From Pontixanthobacter rizhaonensis (lineage in GTDB: Bacteria; Pseudomonadota; Alphaproteobacteria; Sphingomonadales; Sphingomonadaceae), in assembly GCF_012972675.1 (NCBI RefSeq), contig NZ_JABCRE010000002.1, positions 299,001 through 363,000 of the forward strand: a DNA stretch of 64,000 nt, given 5' to 3'. Below, one piece after another: positions 1 to 9,960 of the stretch (positions within the stretch are counted from its first letter, which is position 1; the number at the start of each line of letters is the position of its first letter). Under the pieces are notes generated by a model. The model saw only the letters and a program-made list of their open reading frames with translations. It had not been told where the DNA came from and ran no database searches. Both the position numbers and the translations under genes were made by a program.

Positions 1-236
1 AGATTGATCCGGCGGTTTTGATCAATGCGCACAAAGCGCAGCGGAGCGGCGGGCCGGCCATCGTCGGCTATTACCACTCCCACCCCAATGGGTTGACTGC
101 GCCGTCTGAGACCGACGCGGCGATGGCGGCGGCGGACGGAAAGGTTTGGGCGATTATTGCCGGAGACACGGTGACATTTTGGCGTGACGAGAAGAGTGGT
201 TTTACCGCGCTGTCCTACACAGTGACGGAGGTCTAA
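1..236 (+). CDS. JAMM/MPN (M67-like) metalloprotein, C-terminal part
   Basis: The reading frame is open from the left window edge (first full codon at base 3) to TAA at 234-236, so the N-terminus lies outside the window. Near its start it has the JAMM zinc signature H-S-H-P followed by S-x-x-D (HSHPNGLTAPSETD). This is the MPN+ fold of deubiquitinase-like and cysteine-releasing metallopeptidases. In bacteria such proteins often act on small ubiquitin-like or sulfur-carrier proteins, but no partner is visible here. The upstream glutamate of the motif cannot be checked. It lies about 130 bases before chpT on the same strand. The family is clear; the substrate is unknown. Confidence 0.8.
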   Translation, partial: IDPAVLINAHKAQRSGGPAIVGYYHSHPNGLTAPSETDAAMAAADGKVWAIIAGDTVTFWRDEKSGFTALSYTVTEV

Positions 237-364
237 ATCCACGCAATGGCGTTGACGATGACTCGCTGCGAAACCGATTTTTCCACGCGCGGGTGGCGGT
301 GCGGAGATTTTAGGTTAAGACAGTGTCCCATGTGTCCCTTTCCTACAGGAAATATCTCGATAAT

Positions 365-1036
365 ATGTCCGATACTATGACCGACAAATGTTCTGTCGAC
401 CTTGCCGCGCTGCTCTGTTCGCGTTTGTGCCACGATTTGCTCAGCCCGGTCGGGGCGATGAGTAACGGGCTGGAATTGCTGGCGGATGAGAATGATCCGG
501 CGATGCGGCAGCAATGTATGGATTTGCTCAATCAAAGCGCCAAGACCAGCACGGACAAATTGAAGTTCTTCCGTTTGGCCTTCGGTGCAGCGGGCGGCTT
601 TGGTGAAATGGTTGAGGTGGCGGAGCCCAAGGCTGTCATTGATGCGTTGGTGGCGGATAATAAGCGCGTTGAAGCCAACTGGGCGATAGATGCCGCCAAG
701 CTGCCTAAAGATGCCGTGAAAGTGATGCTAAATTTTGCCCATATGGCGCTTGAGGGGCTTGTTCGCGGCGGCACGCTAGACATTGGTGCGGAATCTACCG
801 GCGGCAATACAGAGATTGTGGTGCGGGCTGCCGGGCCGAAGATCGCATTCGATGAAACGGTTGGTAAGGCACTGCAGGGCGAGCTGCCTAGCGATGAACT
901 GTCGAGCCGTACGGCACCGGCGCATATGCTATATTTGATGGCGGAAAAATCCGGCGGCGGACTGCAATACCAGCTGAGTGATGAAGCCTTGGTTTTGGGT
1001 GCAGTCCTGCCTGAGCCAGAGGGCCTTATCGGTTAA
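365..1036 (+). CDS. chpT: Histidine phosphotransferase ChpT
   Basis: About 223 residues. The N-terminal helix carries the phosphotransfer signature C-S-R-L-C-H-D-L-L-S-P-V-G-A with the phospho-accepting His near residue 23, followed by a degenerate ATPase-like C-terminal domain, as in Caulobacter ChpT. In alphaproteobacteria ChpT relays phosphate from the hybrid kinase CckA to CtrA and CpdR, so it helps control the cell cycle and motility. A GTG at 323 would add 14 residues. I prefer ATG 365, which puts the HDLLSPVG helix at the usual distance from the start. The stop overlaps the ATG of the amidase gene by one base (TAATG), suggesting coupled translation. Confidence 0.88.
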   Translation: MSDTMTDKCSVDLAALLCSRLCHDLLSPVGAMSNGLELLADENDPAMRQQCMDLLNQSAKTSTDKLKFFRLAFGAAGGFGEMVEVAEPKAVIDALVADNKRVEANWAIDAAKLPKDAVKVMLNFAHMALEGLVRGGTLDIGAESTGGNTEIVVRAAGPKIAFDETVGKALQGELPSDELSSRTAPAHMLYLMAEKSGGGLQYQLSDEALVLGAVLPEPEGLIG

Positions 1037-1737
1037 TGGATGAGCTCATCCATCACACGCGGTTATCGCCCAATTGCAATGATCGGAAATTGCCGATTAC
1101 GATGGCGGTGCTGCATTATACGGAAATGAAGCCGGTTGAGACGGCGCTGGACCGGTTGTGTGATCCCGAAGCGCAAGTCAGCGCGCATTATCTGATCAGC
1201 GAAGAGGGTGAGGTGACTCTGCTGGTGCCGGAGGAAAAGCGCGCATGGCACGCAGGGGCATCGCATTGGCGGGATATTAAAGATGTCAATTCCGCCAGTA
1301 TCGGGATTGAGCTCGACCATCCCGGGCATGGGCTGGGATACAGGCCGTTCGCAGACGCTCAAATCGACGCCCTGATCCCGCTGCTCAGCCGGATTGTGAA
1401 GCAATATGACATTCCGCGCGCCAATGTGGTTGCGCACTCAGATGTCGCCCCCGCGCGAAAGACTGATCCCGGCGAGCTGTTCCCGTGGGAGCGGTTGGCA
1501 GATCTGGGCCTTGCCCTTGCAACGCCGAAGATCGAATTGGGCGATCCATTTGACAATGACGGGGCGTTTTATCTCGCACTGGAACGCTACGGATATGACA
1601 TCACCGATGGAATTAAAGCGGTAGAGGCGTTTCAGCGCCGCTGGTGCCCGCGCAAGATTGACGGTGTGATCAATGCCGAAATCCGCGCGATCCTGTTCCA
1701 GCTTTTGCTCGACAGGGATCGCGGAGACGCTAGATAG
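1036..1737 (+). CDS. N-acetylmuramoyl-L-alanine amidase, AmiD-like (Amidase_2)
   Basis: 233 residues. The Amidase_2 zinc fold occupies about residues 20-160: H27 in AVLHYTE, catalytic-type E92 in GIELD, H134 in VAHSDVAPARKTDPG and D144. The H to D spacing of ten matches AmiD-type enzymes. A C-terminal stretch (about 175-225) resembles a peptidoglycan-binding three-helix domain (AVEAFQRRW). It would cleave the amide between MurNAc and the stem peptide, or recycle anhydro-muropeptides. No signal peptide is evident, so it is either cytoplasmic (AmpD-like recycling) or exported in another way. Translation is probably coupled to chpT. The RNase P RNA begins six bases after its stop. Confidence 0.87.
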   Translation: MDELIHHTRLSPNCNDRKLPITMAVLHYTEMKPVETALDRLCDPEAQVSAHYLISEEGEVTLLVPEEKRAWHAGASHWRDIKDVNSASIGIELDHPGHGLGYRPFADAQIDALIPLLSRIVKQYDIPRANVVAHSDVAPARKTDPGELFPWERLADLGLALATPKIELGDPFDNDGAFYLALERYGYDITDGIKAVEAFQRRWCPRKIDGVINAEIRAILFQLLLDRDRGDAR

Positions 1738-1743
1738 CGACGG

Positions 1744-2195
<452 letters not shown>

Positions 2196-2289
2196 GTTCT
2201 CTTTCTGACAAAAGTACTTGCCTACAGCGGCGGTTGCTGACCAAATGGCCCCAGAATGATCGCTTAAGCGACGCTGGGAGAGACCATAA

Positions 2290-4236
2290 ATGAAGAATCT
2301 GAAATTGCTGTCGGCCGTGCCATTTGTCGCGCTTATATTGGCCAATACTAGCCCGCCCGTGGGTGTTGCCACCGATCAGACTGCGCAGCGCAATCAGGCC
2401 GTTGCAGAAGCACTGCCCATCGCTGACCAGCAAGATTTCGAGGATGCGCGCCGGGGCCTTTTGGCCCAATTAGAAACGGACATTCTCAACGAGGACGGTT
2501 CCGTCGCGTGGAAGATTGACGAATTTGATTTTCTGGACGGCAAAGCACCGCCATCTGCGAACCCGTCACTTTGGCGGCAAAGCCAATTGGCTGCCATCCA
2601 CGGTTTGTTTGAAGTTGTTCCCGGAGTGTATCAGGTCCGCGGATATGATTTGTCCGTGATGACATTGATCGCAGGGGACAGCGGCTGGATTGTCATCGAT
2701 CCGCTGCTCAGCGCTGCCCCGGCAAGGGCATCGCTGGATCTGGCCAACAAAACCTTGGGCGAAAAGCCAGTGGTCGCTGTGCTGTTCACGCATAGCCATG
2801 CTGATCACTTTGGGGGCGTGCTGGGCGTAACGTCGCGCGAAGAACTGCAAGCTGGTAAAGTGGCAATTTATGCCCCGTATGGCTTCACTAAAGAAACGGT
2901 CGGGGAAAGCGTGCTTGCCGGTAACGCGATGAGCCGCCGGGCGCAGTATCAGTTTGGTGCAAATGTACCTTCGGGTGCTGCTGGTGCAGTTGGCGTAGGT
3001 TTGGGGCCGAAACTGTCTGCCGGCAGCATTGGTTTGTTGCCGCCGACACGCGAATTATCGACCGACGGTGAAACGTTGGACATTGATGGCATCACGTTTG
3101 AATTTGTTGATGCGGGACAGACTGAGGCACCGTCAGAATTTGTCTTTTACCTGCCTCAATTCAAGGCGTTCCATGCTGCCGAAGTTGTCACGCGCGTTCA
3201 GCATAACATCCTGACACCGCGCGGTGCGATTGTCCGGGATAGCTTGCAGTGGAGCCGTAAGGTAGACGAATTTCTCAGCCGATTTGGGGACAAGAGCGAG
3301 GTTATGCTGGCTTCCCATCACTGGCCGACTTGGGGCGGTGATGCGGTGCGCGATAAACTTCGCAATCAACGCGACGCTTACCGGTATATTCATGACCAAA
3401 CCTTGAGGATGGCCAATCAGGGGCTCACAATGGATGAGATCGCCGAGGATATTGGCGAGCCCGATTTCGCCAAAACCGATTTTGGTGTCCGAGGATATTA
3501 CGGCACGTTCGAACATAATTCGAAAGCCGTATATCAAAGGTATTTTGGTTGGTGGAATGCAGTTCCGGCTGATTATGACCCGCTGCCCAAGGTTGAGGAA
3601 GCGGCCAAATGGATATCGGCACTTGGCGGGGCCGAAGCAGCGCTGACGCAGGGGCAGAAAGCCTTTGAAGCGGGCGACTACCGCTGGGGTGCACGGCTTC
3701 TGCAGACACTGGTTTTTGCCGAACCCGATAATACCGACGCGAAGATGTGGCTGGCATCCACTTACGAACAGTTGGGCTATCAAGCAGAAGGCGGAACATG
3801 GCGGAACATCTATCTCTCGGCGGCGCTGGAATTGCGGACACCAAAAGAGAATGACAGCGTTAACACGGTAACAGCGTCGGTATTGGCTGCGTTGCCAACG
3901 CTTGATTTGTTCGATGCCTTGGCCGCGCGGTTCAATCCAGCAAAGATGCAAGGGGAGGGCGGGATACTGGCGTTCAATTTCCCTGATACTGAAGAAGAGA
4001 TTTCGGTCGATCTGCGGCAAAGCGTGATGTTTCCGCGCGTCGGGTCTGCTGATGCGCCCGTCGTTACCCTTTCAATTCAGCGCAGTGATATGAACCGGTT
4101 GCTGGCCCAAGAAACCACTTTACCTGAATTGCTGGGGTCAGGTGCCGCCACATTTGAGGGCGATGTCACAGCGCTAGGCAGAATGTTTGGAGCGCTCGAT
4201 TCCCAGGTGCCGTACTTTGAAATCGTGACTCCATAA
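2290..4236 (+). CDS. Secreted metallo-beta-lactamase-fold alkylsulfatase (SdsA/BDS1-like)
   Basis: 648 residues with a Sec-type signal peptide (about residues 1-27, hydrophobic core LLSAVPFVALILA). The MBL-fold zinc motif THSHADHFGG is at 167-176 (H168, H170, D172, H173). The length and order of parts match type II linear alkylsulfatases: MBL catalytic domain, helical dimerisation domain (about 400-530, TPR-like), and an SCP2-like C-terminal domain (about 530-648). Relatives hydrolyse sulfate esters such as dodecyl sulfate to alcohol and sulfate. The real substrate cannot be read from sequence. It stands alone, starting 94 bases after rnpB, with no sulfate transporter beside it. Confidence 0.85.
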   Translation: MKNLKLLSAVPFVALILANTSPPVGVATDQTAQRNQAVAEALPIADQQDFEDARRGLLAQLETDILNEDGSVAWKIDEFDFLDGKAPPSANPSLWRQSQLAAIHGLFEVVPGVYQVRGYDLSVMTLIAGDSGWIVIDPLLSAAPARASLDLANKTLGEKPVVAVLFTHSHADHFGGVLGVTSREELQAGKVAIYAPYGFTKETVGESVLAGNAMSRRAQYQFGANVPSGAAGAVGVGLGPKLSAGSIGLLPPTRELSTDGETLDIDGITFEFVDAGQTEAPSEFVFYLPQFKAFHAAEVVTRVQHNILTPRGAIVRDSLQWSRKVDEFLSRFGDKSEVMLASHHWPTWGGDAVRDKLRNQRDAYRYIHDQTLRMANQGLTMDEIAEDIGEPDFAKTDFGVRGYYGTFEHNSKAVYQRYFGWWNAVPADYDPLPKVEEAAKWISALGGAEAALTQGQKAFEAGDYRWGARLLQTLVFAEPDNTDAKMWLASTYEQLGYQAEGGTWRNIYLSAALELRTPKENDSVNTVTASVLAALPTLDLFDALAARFNPAKMQGEGGILAFNFPDTEEEISVDLRQSVMFPRVGSADAPVVTLSIQRSDMNRLLAQETTLPELLGSGAATFEGDVTALGRMFGALDSQVPYFEIVTP

Positions 4237-4394
4237 TTGGATTGCGCGTAGCGGATTTTACATCTTCGCACCATTTTACATCAGGCCGGGCCGAAATCAT
4301 GTATACCATTTCGGGACACGCAGAATGGCCGGTTTGCAAGATACCGGCTGCTCATAGACGTTCGGTAATGTTTTTTTTGGAGGGGGATTAACCT

Positions 4395-5108
4395 ATGACA
4401 CGCAAATTGGCGGCCGAAGCATTTGGCACATTTTGGCTGGTATTTGGCGGGTGCGGCTCAGCCGTATTAGCCGCAGCTTTTCCTGAATTGGGTATTGGTT
4501 TTGTCGGCGTTTCGCTGGCCTTTGGTTTGACCGTGCTGACGATGGCATATGCGGTTGGCGGTATTTCTGGCGGCCACTTTAACCCCGCCGTTTCAGTAGG
4601 TCTCGCAATGGCAGGCCGGTTTGAATGGAAAGAGCTGGCGCCTTATGTCATTGCGCAGCTTATTGGTGCGATGATCGCGGGCTGGGCCTTGTATATCATA
4701 GCAAGCGGCCAGGCTGGTTGGACGCCGGGTGGTTTTGCATCCAACGGGTACGATAGTCTGTCCCCGGGCAAATACTCGCTTATGTCGGCATTGCTGATTG
4801 AAGTTATTCTCACAGCGGGCTTCCTGATCGTGATCCTCGGATCGACATCGCGCGCAGTGCCCGGTGGTTTTGCGCCAATCTCGATCGGTTTGGCCCTGAC
4901 GCTGATCCACTTGATCTCGATTCCGGTCACGAACACATCGGTAAATCCTGCGCGCTCTACTGGCGTTGCGTTTTTTGCAGAAACTGGTGCCGCATCGCAG
5001 CTCTGGTTGTTCTGGGTGGCGCCAATCGTTGGCGCTATTATCGGCGCAGTTATCTGGCGGTATATTTTGTCGCCGGGCGAAACTCTGGAAGATATCGGCG
5101 GCGAATAA
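4395..5108 (+). CDS. aqpZ: Aquaporin Z, water-selective type
   Basis: 237 residues with six hydrophobic segments and both pore motifs: first NPA at 63-65 (GGHFNPAVS), second NPAR at 184-187. The four selectivity-filter positions read Phe43, His172, Thr181 and Arg187, the water-specific AqpZ set rather than the glycerol-facilitator set. It is an inner-membrane water channel for osmotic adjustment. A strong GGAGGGGG ribosome-binding site precedes ATG 4395. A rho-independent terminator follows at 5140-5173, so it is probably transcribed alone. Confidence 0.95.
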   Translation: MTRKLAAEAFGTFWLVFGGCGSAVLAAAFPELGIGFVGVSLAFGLTVLTMAYAVGGISGGHFNPAVSVGLAMAGRFEWKELAPYVIAQLIGAMIAGWALYIIASGQAGWTPGGFASNGYDSLSPGKYSLMSALLIEVILTAGFLIVILGSTSRAVPGGFAPISIGLALTLIHLISIPVTNTSVNPARSTGVAFFAETGAASQLWLFWVAPIVGAIIGAVIWRYILSPGETLEDIGGE

Positions 5109-5139
5109 GGCCCAAAGCGGGCTCAATAGCTGATGAATT

Positions 5140-5173
5140 GGGGCGGTTGGCGTTTGGGTCAGCCGCCCCTTTT
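5140..5173 (+). terminator. Rho-independent terminator after aqpZ
   Basis: Stem of ten pairs, GGGGCGGTTG at 5140-5149 with CAGCCGCCCC at 5160-5169 (one G-U pair), followed by TTTT at 5170-5173. It is placed 31 bases behind the aquaporin stop. Confidence 0.75.
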
Positions 5174-5257
5174 CTGTCGATGTGATCACGCTATGCTAGC
5201 CTTTCGAAGCTGAGTGCGGTGTAATGACAGCAAGCTGTTATACGGGGAAGAATAGCC

Positions 5258-6712
5258 ATGCGGGTTGCCATTATCGGATCAGGAGCATCGGGGCTCGCTG
5301 CGGCTTATTACCTAATGGATCGCGGTATCCGGGACGTAACGCTGTTTGAAAAGAGCGACCAATTGGGCGGTACGTGGCGGGATAATACCTATCCCGGCGT
5401 GGCCTGCGATGTGCCCTCTCATCTGTATCGTTTCACCTTTGCGCCCAATGCTGAATGGACGCAGCGTTGCTCCCCGGGTCACGAAATCCAGAATTACATG
5501 GTCGATGTTGCCCATAAGACGGGAGTTTTTGAGCGCATTCGCTTCGGGCATGAAGTCACTGATACACTCTATGCCCACGGGCAGTGGCAGATCACAACCA
5601 ATCAAGGACCGCAGGGCAGTTATAATGCAGTCATCTCTGCCGGCGGGGCTCTGCATCACCCCAAAATGCCAGAGATTGAAGGCATGGATGAATTTGCGGG
5701 TGTCGCTTGCCACTCGGCGCGGTGGGACAATAGTCTCGACCTTACCGGCAAGCGGGTGGGGATCATCGGTAGCGGTTCGACTGGTACCCAACTCACGTGT
5801 GCCTTGGCCGATCAAGTGAGCCAGCTGACGGTATTTCAACGGACCGCGCAGTGGATCATGCCGCTGCCCAATCATCCGATTGAAGAAAAGAAGCGGCAGG
5901 AATACCGCGACAACCCCCAGGCGATGGACACGTATTACGACTATTTGGCGGACCGGTTTAACTCTGTCTTTGCTGATGCTGTTTCGGGTCACAATGCCGA
6001 AGCGTATGAGGAGATGGCGCGGGCGTGCGAGAACAATTTGCACGCCAGCGTTGCCGACCCAGTTCTGCGCGCCAAACTGACCCCTGATTACAAAGTGGGC
6101 TGTAAACGATTGGTGGTTTCCGATCGGTTTTATCAGGCGGTTCAGCAGTCCAATGTGAACGTGGTAACCGACAATATTGACAGAATTGATGAGGCGGGTG
6201 TGCGCACGGCCGATGATGTGCACCATGCGTTGGATGTCATTATCTACGCCACAGGTTTTCATGCGCATAGCTTGTGCCATCCCATGCGGATTGTTGGCCG
6301 CGAAGATCGTGAATTGCTGGAACAATGGCGTGACGGGAATGTCGCTTACCGTTCGGTCGCAGTCCCCGGTTTCCCCAATTGGTTTATGGTGGGCGGACCC
6401 AACAGCCCAATTGGGAACTTCAGCTATTTGATGACTGCCGAAGCCCAGGCGAAGTACATCGCCTCGCTGGTTGGCGAGATTGCCAGTGGGCACGTGCGTA
6501 GTATTGAGCCGAAAGAGGATGCAACCAGCACGTATAACACCCAGCTTCGCGATGCCATGGCAGGCACCGTTTGGACCAGCGGTTGCAACAGTTGGTACTT
6601 TGATTCCCAAGGACGGGTCGCATCCTATCCCTGGAGTTACACCCGCTTCGCACAAGAGATGAAGGTGCCGGATTGGAACGATTTCATCCTGGAACGGCCA
6701 ATGACGGGATAG
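5258..6712 (+). CDS. Flavin monooxygenase, Baeyer-Villiger type (class B)
   Basis: 484 residues. The N-terminal FAD site is GSGASG at 7-12, followed by LGGTWRDNTYPG at 36-47. The Baeyer-Villiger fingerprint F-x-G-x-x-x-H-x-x-x-W-D is present as FAGVACHSARWD (146-157). A second dinucleotide site GSGSTG (171-176) would bind NADPH. Such enzymes insert oxygen into ketones to give esters or lactones, or oxidise N and S atoms. The fingerprint favours the Baeyer-Villiger group, but the substrate is unknown. Start ATG 5258 sits just before the FAD motif. The downstream membrane gene begins 39 bases after the stop on the same strand. Confidence 0.88.
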   Translation: MRVAIIGSGASGLAAAYYLMDRGIRDVTLFEKSDQLGGTWRDNTYPGVACDVPSHLYRFTFAPNAEWTQRCSPGHEIQNYMVDVAHKTGVFERIRFGHEVTDTLYAHGQWQITTNQGPQGSYNAVISAGGALHHPKMPEIEGMDEFAGVACHSARWDNSLDLTGKRVGIIGSGSTGTQLTCALADQVSQLTVFQRTAQWIMPLPNHPIEEKKRQEYRDNPQAMDTYYDYLADRFNSVFADAVSGHNAEAYEEMARACENNLHASVADPVLRAKLTPDYKVGCKRLVVSDRFYQAVQQSNVNVVTDNIDRIDEAGVRTADDVHHALDVIIYATGFHAHSLCHPMRIVGREDRELLEQWRDGNVAYRSVAVPGFPNWFMVGGPNSPIGNFSYLMTAEAQAKYIASLVGEIASGHVRSIEPKEDATSTYNTQLRDAMAGTVWTSGCNSWYFDSQGRVASYPWSYTRFAQEMKVPDWNDFILERPMTG

Positions 6713-6751
6713 GCGGCTGGAACCTTGCCCTGATTGGGCAGTTCGTTTGCT

Positions 6752-7552
6752 ATGAATGACACACCAGTGCCACGCAGTCTTGCCCAACGGATTGCCATTA
6801 TACTTGCAGTTTTCGTACAGATCGGTGCAACTTTTTTGCCGCAATTGGGGTTTGGCGATCCGATTGGACAGCGCTCCGACTCGGTGCGAACTTTGGTCAC
6901 ACCATCAGGTTGGGCCTTTTCGATCTGGGGGCTGCTGTTTCTGGGTTCCGTCATGTACGCCGTGTGGCAAGCTCTGCCCGCGCAAAAATACAATAGTTTG
7001 GTGAACCGTATCGGTTGGGCATCCGTGGTGGCCTTGGCGGCGCAGGGGGCTTGGGCGGCATACACCCAAGTGGCCAACCTGACTGTGATTTCCGTCATCA
7101 TCATTCTCACATCGCTATGCGCGTTGCTGCTTATTTTGCGGGAACTGGTGGCGGTAAAGCGGCCATTTACGGCCGGAGAACGGTGGATCGCGGGTTTAAC
7201 GTTCAGCGCGCTCGCCGCTTGGCTAACGGCGGCGTCCATTGTGAACGTCGCTGCGACCTTGGTATATTACGGCGTAGGTGGCGGTTTTTCGCACCCGTTC
7301 ATCGCTGCTATTATTGTTCTGATCGGCGGTATTATCGCTGCATTGGCAGTCTGGCGCAGCCGCGGAAATCCTTGGTATGCTTTGGTATTCTGTTGGGCGC
7401 TGCTGGCGATCTATTTTCGCGGTGGCCAAGAAAGCTGGGCTATTGCAGGGGCAACGGTGCTGTCGGCACTGGCGGTAATATATGCCGTACTGGCCAAACT
7501 TAGCGATCGCGCCGATCGCCACCACTGGTTGGGCGGCGGCAACGCACCGTAA
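6752..7552 (+). CDS. TspO/tryptophan-rich-like integral membrane protein
   Basis: 266 residues with about seven hydrophobic segments and many tryptophans. The motif PSGWAFSIWGLLF (residues 51-63) resembles the TspO/MBR family. The protein is longer than classical TspO (about 160 residues, five helices), so it belongs to the extended group of unknown function. I chose ATG 6752 (MNDTPVPRS) over an upstream TTG at 6734. It may be co-transcribed with the monooxygenase. It converges on ugd, with only 12 bases between stop codons and no clear terminator. Confidence 0.7.
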   Translation: MNDTPVPRSLAQRIAIILAVFVQIGATFLPQLGFGDPIGQRSDSVRTLVTPSGWAFSIWGLLFLGSVMYAVWQALPAQKYNSLVNRIGWASVVALAAQGAWAAYTQVANLTVISVIIILTSLCALLLILRELVAVKRPFTAGERWIAGLTFSALAAWLTAASIVNVAATLVYYGVGGGFSHPFIAAIIVLIGGIIAALAVWRSRGNPWYALVFCWALLAIYFRGGQESWAIAGATVLSALAVIYAVLAKLSDRADRHHWLGGGNAP

Positions 7553-7564
7553 GCCGATCTGGAT

Positions 7565-8875
7565 CTAGCTTCTGCCGATACTGGAATACTCAAATCCAGC
7601 GGCACGCACATCTTCCGGTTTATAGATGTTGCGCAGGTCGATCATTACCGGCGCATTCGCCAGTTCCTTGACACGTTTCAGATCCAGCGCACGGAAGGCA
7701 TCCCATTCTGTCACAATGGCAACAGCATCTGCGCCTTTGATGGCATCATAGGGATCGTTCATCATGGTAACCTCCGGCATCAAGGGTGCCGCGATTTCCA
7801 TGCCTTCTGGATCAAAGGCTTCAATTGATACACCGGCATCGTGCAATGTCTGCGCAACCGCGATCGCTGGGCTATCCCGCATATCATCGGTGTTGGGTTT
7901 GAAGGTCAGACCCAGCAAGGCAACTTTCTTGCCGCGCGCTGCATCAGGGCCGCCCAAGGCGTCGATGACTTTGCGTCCCATCGCCCGCTTGCGGCTATCA
8001 TTGGTTTTTACGACAGCTTCAACGAGGCGTACGGGGCTTTCATAATCCTCAGCCGTCTTCAGTAATGCCAACGTATCTTTGGGGAAACACGATCCACCAT
8101 AGCCGGGACCTGCGTTCAGAAACTTTGGACCAATCCTGTTATCGCTGCCAATTCCGCGGCTCACGTCTTGGACGTTAGCTCCGACTTTTTCACACAGATC
8201 TGCCATTTCATTGATGAAAGTGATCTTGGTGGCAAGGAAAGCGTTGGCCGCGTACTTGATCAGCTCAGCGCTGCGGCGGCTGGTGAACATAATCGGGGAT
8301 TCGTTGAGGAATAACGGGCGATAGACCTCACTCATGACCTCGCGGCCGAATTCAGTTTCGGCCCCGATCACGATACGGTCTGGGCGTTTGAAGTCCCCAA
8401 TCGCGGCACCTTCGCGCAAAAATTCTGGGTTGGAAACAACTGCGAATGTGTGCGGCGTTCCGCTCGCTTCAAGAATGCGTTCAACTTCGTCACCCGTTCC
8501 AACCGGTACGGTGGACTTGGTGACGATAACGGCATCGTTGGCCAAGCTGGCACCGACTTCTTCGGCCACGGCATAAACGAAAGATAAATCTGCGTGCCCA
8601 TCACCCCTGCGGCTAGGTGTACCGACTGCTATGAAAATGGCCTGAGCATCCTTGATACCTTCCGCCAGATCGGTCGTGAATGAAAGCCGTCCGGTCTCAA
8701 CGTTCTTGCCAACCAGTTCAGCCAGCCCAGGCTCGAAAATTGGCATGACACCTTCGTGCAAACGGTCAATCTTTGACTGGTCTTTATCAATGCAGACAAC
8801 ATCATGACCGAAATCAGCGAAACATGCGCCGGAAACGAGCCCTACATAGCCTGATCCAACCATTGCGATTTTCAT
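7565..8875 (-). CDS. ugd: UDP-glucose 6-dehydrogenase
   Basis: 436 residues. N-terminal NAD-binding motif GSGYVGLVSGACFA (7-20) and the catalytic cysteine in GGSCFPKD (C263). The C-terminal domain has GLTFKPNTDDMRDSPA. It oxidises UDP-glucose to UDP-glucuronate, a precursor for capsule, exopolysaccharide or glycolipid (including sphingolipid) synthesis. The length is normal for the family. Its ATG at 8875 overlaps the stop of the upstream phosphatase gene by four bases (ATGA), implying translational coupling. Confidence 0.96.
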   Translation of the reverse strand: MKIAMVGSGYVGLVSGACFADFGHDVVCIDKDQSKIDRLHEGVMPIFEPGLAELVGKNVETGRLSFTTDLAEGIKDAQAIFIAVGTPSRRGDGHADLSFVYAVAEEVGASLANDAVIVTKSTVPVGTGDEVERILEASGTPHTFAVVSNPEFLREGAAIGDFKRPDRIVIGAETEFGREVMSEVYRPLFLNESPIMFTSRRSAELIKYAANAFLATKITFINEMADLCEKVGANVQDVSRGIGSDNRIGPKFLNAGPGYGGSCFPKDTLALLKTAEDYESPVRLVEAVVKTNDSRKRAMGRKVIDALGGPDAARGKKVALLGLTFKPNTDDMRDSPAIAVAQTLHDAGVSIEAFDPEGMEIAAPLMPEVTMMNDPYDAIKGADAVAIVTEWDAFRALDLKRVKELANAPVMIDLRNIYKPEDVRAAGFEYSSIGRS

Positions 8876-9690
8876 TCTGCTGTATCCTTCTTTTGGATGA
8901 CTATCTTGCCGTTTTTCTTTTCAATAGCTTGGATATAGCGTTGTTCGCTACCTTCCAATACCAGCGCTGTCAGTATTCCAAAGCGGTAGGCACCAGTATC
9001 GATGCCAATGCGGTTTGGTCTTTCGACAATATTCTCCACAATCGTATGGCCGTGGACAACCAGATGCGAGTGTTTTCTCGTAGAATTCAAAAAGGGTTCG
9101 CGTATCCAGCGGGTGTCGCGCTTGCGCTGTTCATCCATTGGAACCTCGGGATTTATCCCGGCATGCACAAACAGATAATCACCCAGAATGATCATCTCCT
9201 CGAAGGATTTGATAAATGCCTTATCAGCTTTAGGCACAAGGTCCTTCATCATCTGTTGTAGCTCAGCAGTTGTAGCGTCGTTGAATTGCTTCTCACTCAC
9301 CCCGTAGCTTAATATAGTTTCTCGTCCGCCATGTTTGAGAAAATGCCGCATGATGTTCACGCTCTTAAACGCGTCGATCATCATCTCTTCATGATTCCCC
9401 ATGAGGTAGCGCACTTCGCAACCTTTTGGGCAACGGGGCTGCCATTCCCGCGCGTGACGTATCACGCCCGCGCTATCCGGGCCGCGATCAATTAGGTCGC
9501 CCAGCAATATCATAGTCGTTTCAGCGGGGGCGTTCTGTTCAACGTCCTGTTCAATGGCGTCGGTCAAAGCTTCAAAGAGATCAAGCCGGCCGTGAATGTC
9601 ACCGATCGCATACAGACGCGTTCCCGCTGGCAGCTCGGGACGTTGCGATTTTTTTCGTTTGCCAAAGGCTTTGCGAATGGGGTCAAACAT
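8872..9690 (-). CDS. PPP-family metallophosphatase (Ser/Thr phosphatase or ApaH-like)
   Basis: 272 residues. All PPP metal-site motifs are present: GDIHG (30-34), GDLIDRG (64-70) and GNHE (98-101), then H in FVHAGINP and HGHT towards the C-terminus. Bacterial members dephosphorylate phosphoproteins or cleave dinucleoside polyphosphates. The sequence does not tell which. The basic N-terminal tail (KAFGKRKKSQR) is not a signal peptide, so the protein is cytoplasmic. It is first in a two-gene unit with ugd, so it may regulate polysaccharide-precursor supply (inference). Confidence 0.85.
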   Translation of the reverse strand: MFDPIRKAFGKRKKSQRPELPAGTRLYAIGDIHGRLDLFEALTDAIEQDVEQNAPAETTMILLGDLIDRGPDSAGVIRHAREWQPRCPKGCEVRYLMGNHEEMMIDAFKSVNIMRHFLKHGGRETILSYGVSEKQFNDATTAELQQMMKDLVPKADKAFIKSFEEMIILGDYLFVHAGINPEVPMDEQRKRDTRWIREPFLNSTRKHSHLVVHGHTIVENIVERPNRIGIDTGAYRFGILTALVLEGSEQRYIQAIEKKNGKIVIQKKDTAE

Positions 9691-9960
9691 TACGGTTCTA
9701 AGATATCCAATTGATCGGTGGCCCCTTAGGGCAGCAGATCATGGGCTGCAATCGCTGAGCGGTGCCTTAACTGCCGGTCACCTGATGTAAAAAACCCACA
9801 CTTTTTGCCAAGTTGTAGACTTTGGTGAAATTACCCTTGTGCGGCGCAGCATGTCGCGGCAAGATTATTTCATATTCGCACGAGAACGCACATTAAAACG
9901 AGGCGGCCGGTGAATATGCAGGTGGGACGAAGCAACACCTAAACCAAGGAACTAATTGGT
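9691..9960. other. Intergenic region upstream of the TorF-like porin gene
   Basis: 270 bases between divergent genes (phosphatase on the minus strand, porin on the plus). It must hold promoters for both. I see a good AAGGAAC ribosome-binding site before ATG 9961 but no convincing -35/-10 pair, no tRNA and no small reading frame. Confidence 0.5.

Noticed and set aside
5312-6844. 510-residue minus-strand open frame
   Set aside because: Antisense to the flavin monooxygenase gene, which has intact motifs on the plus strand.
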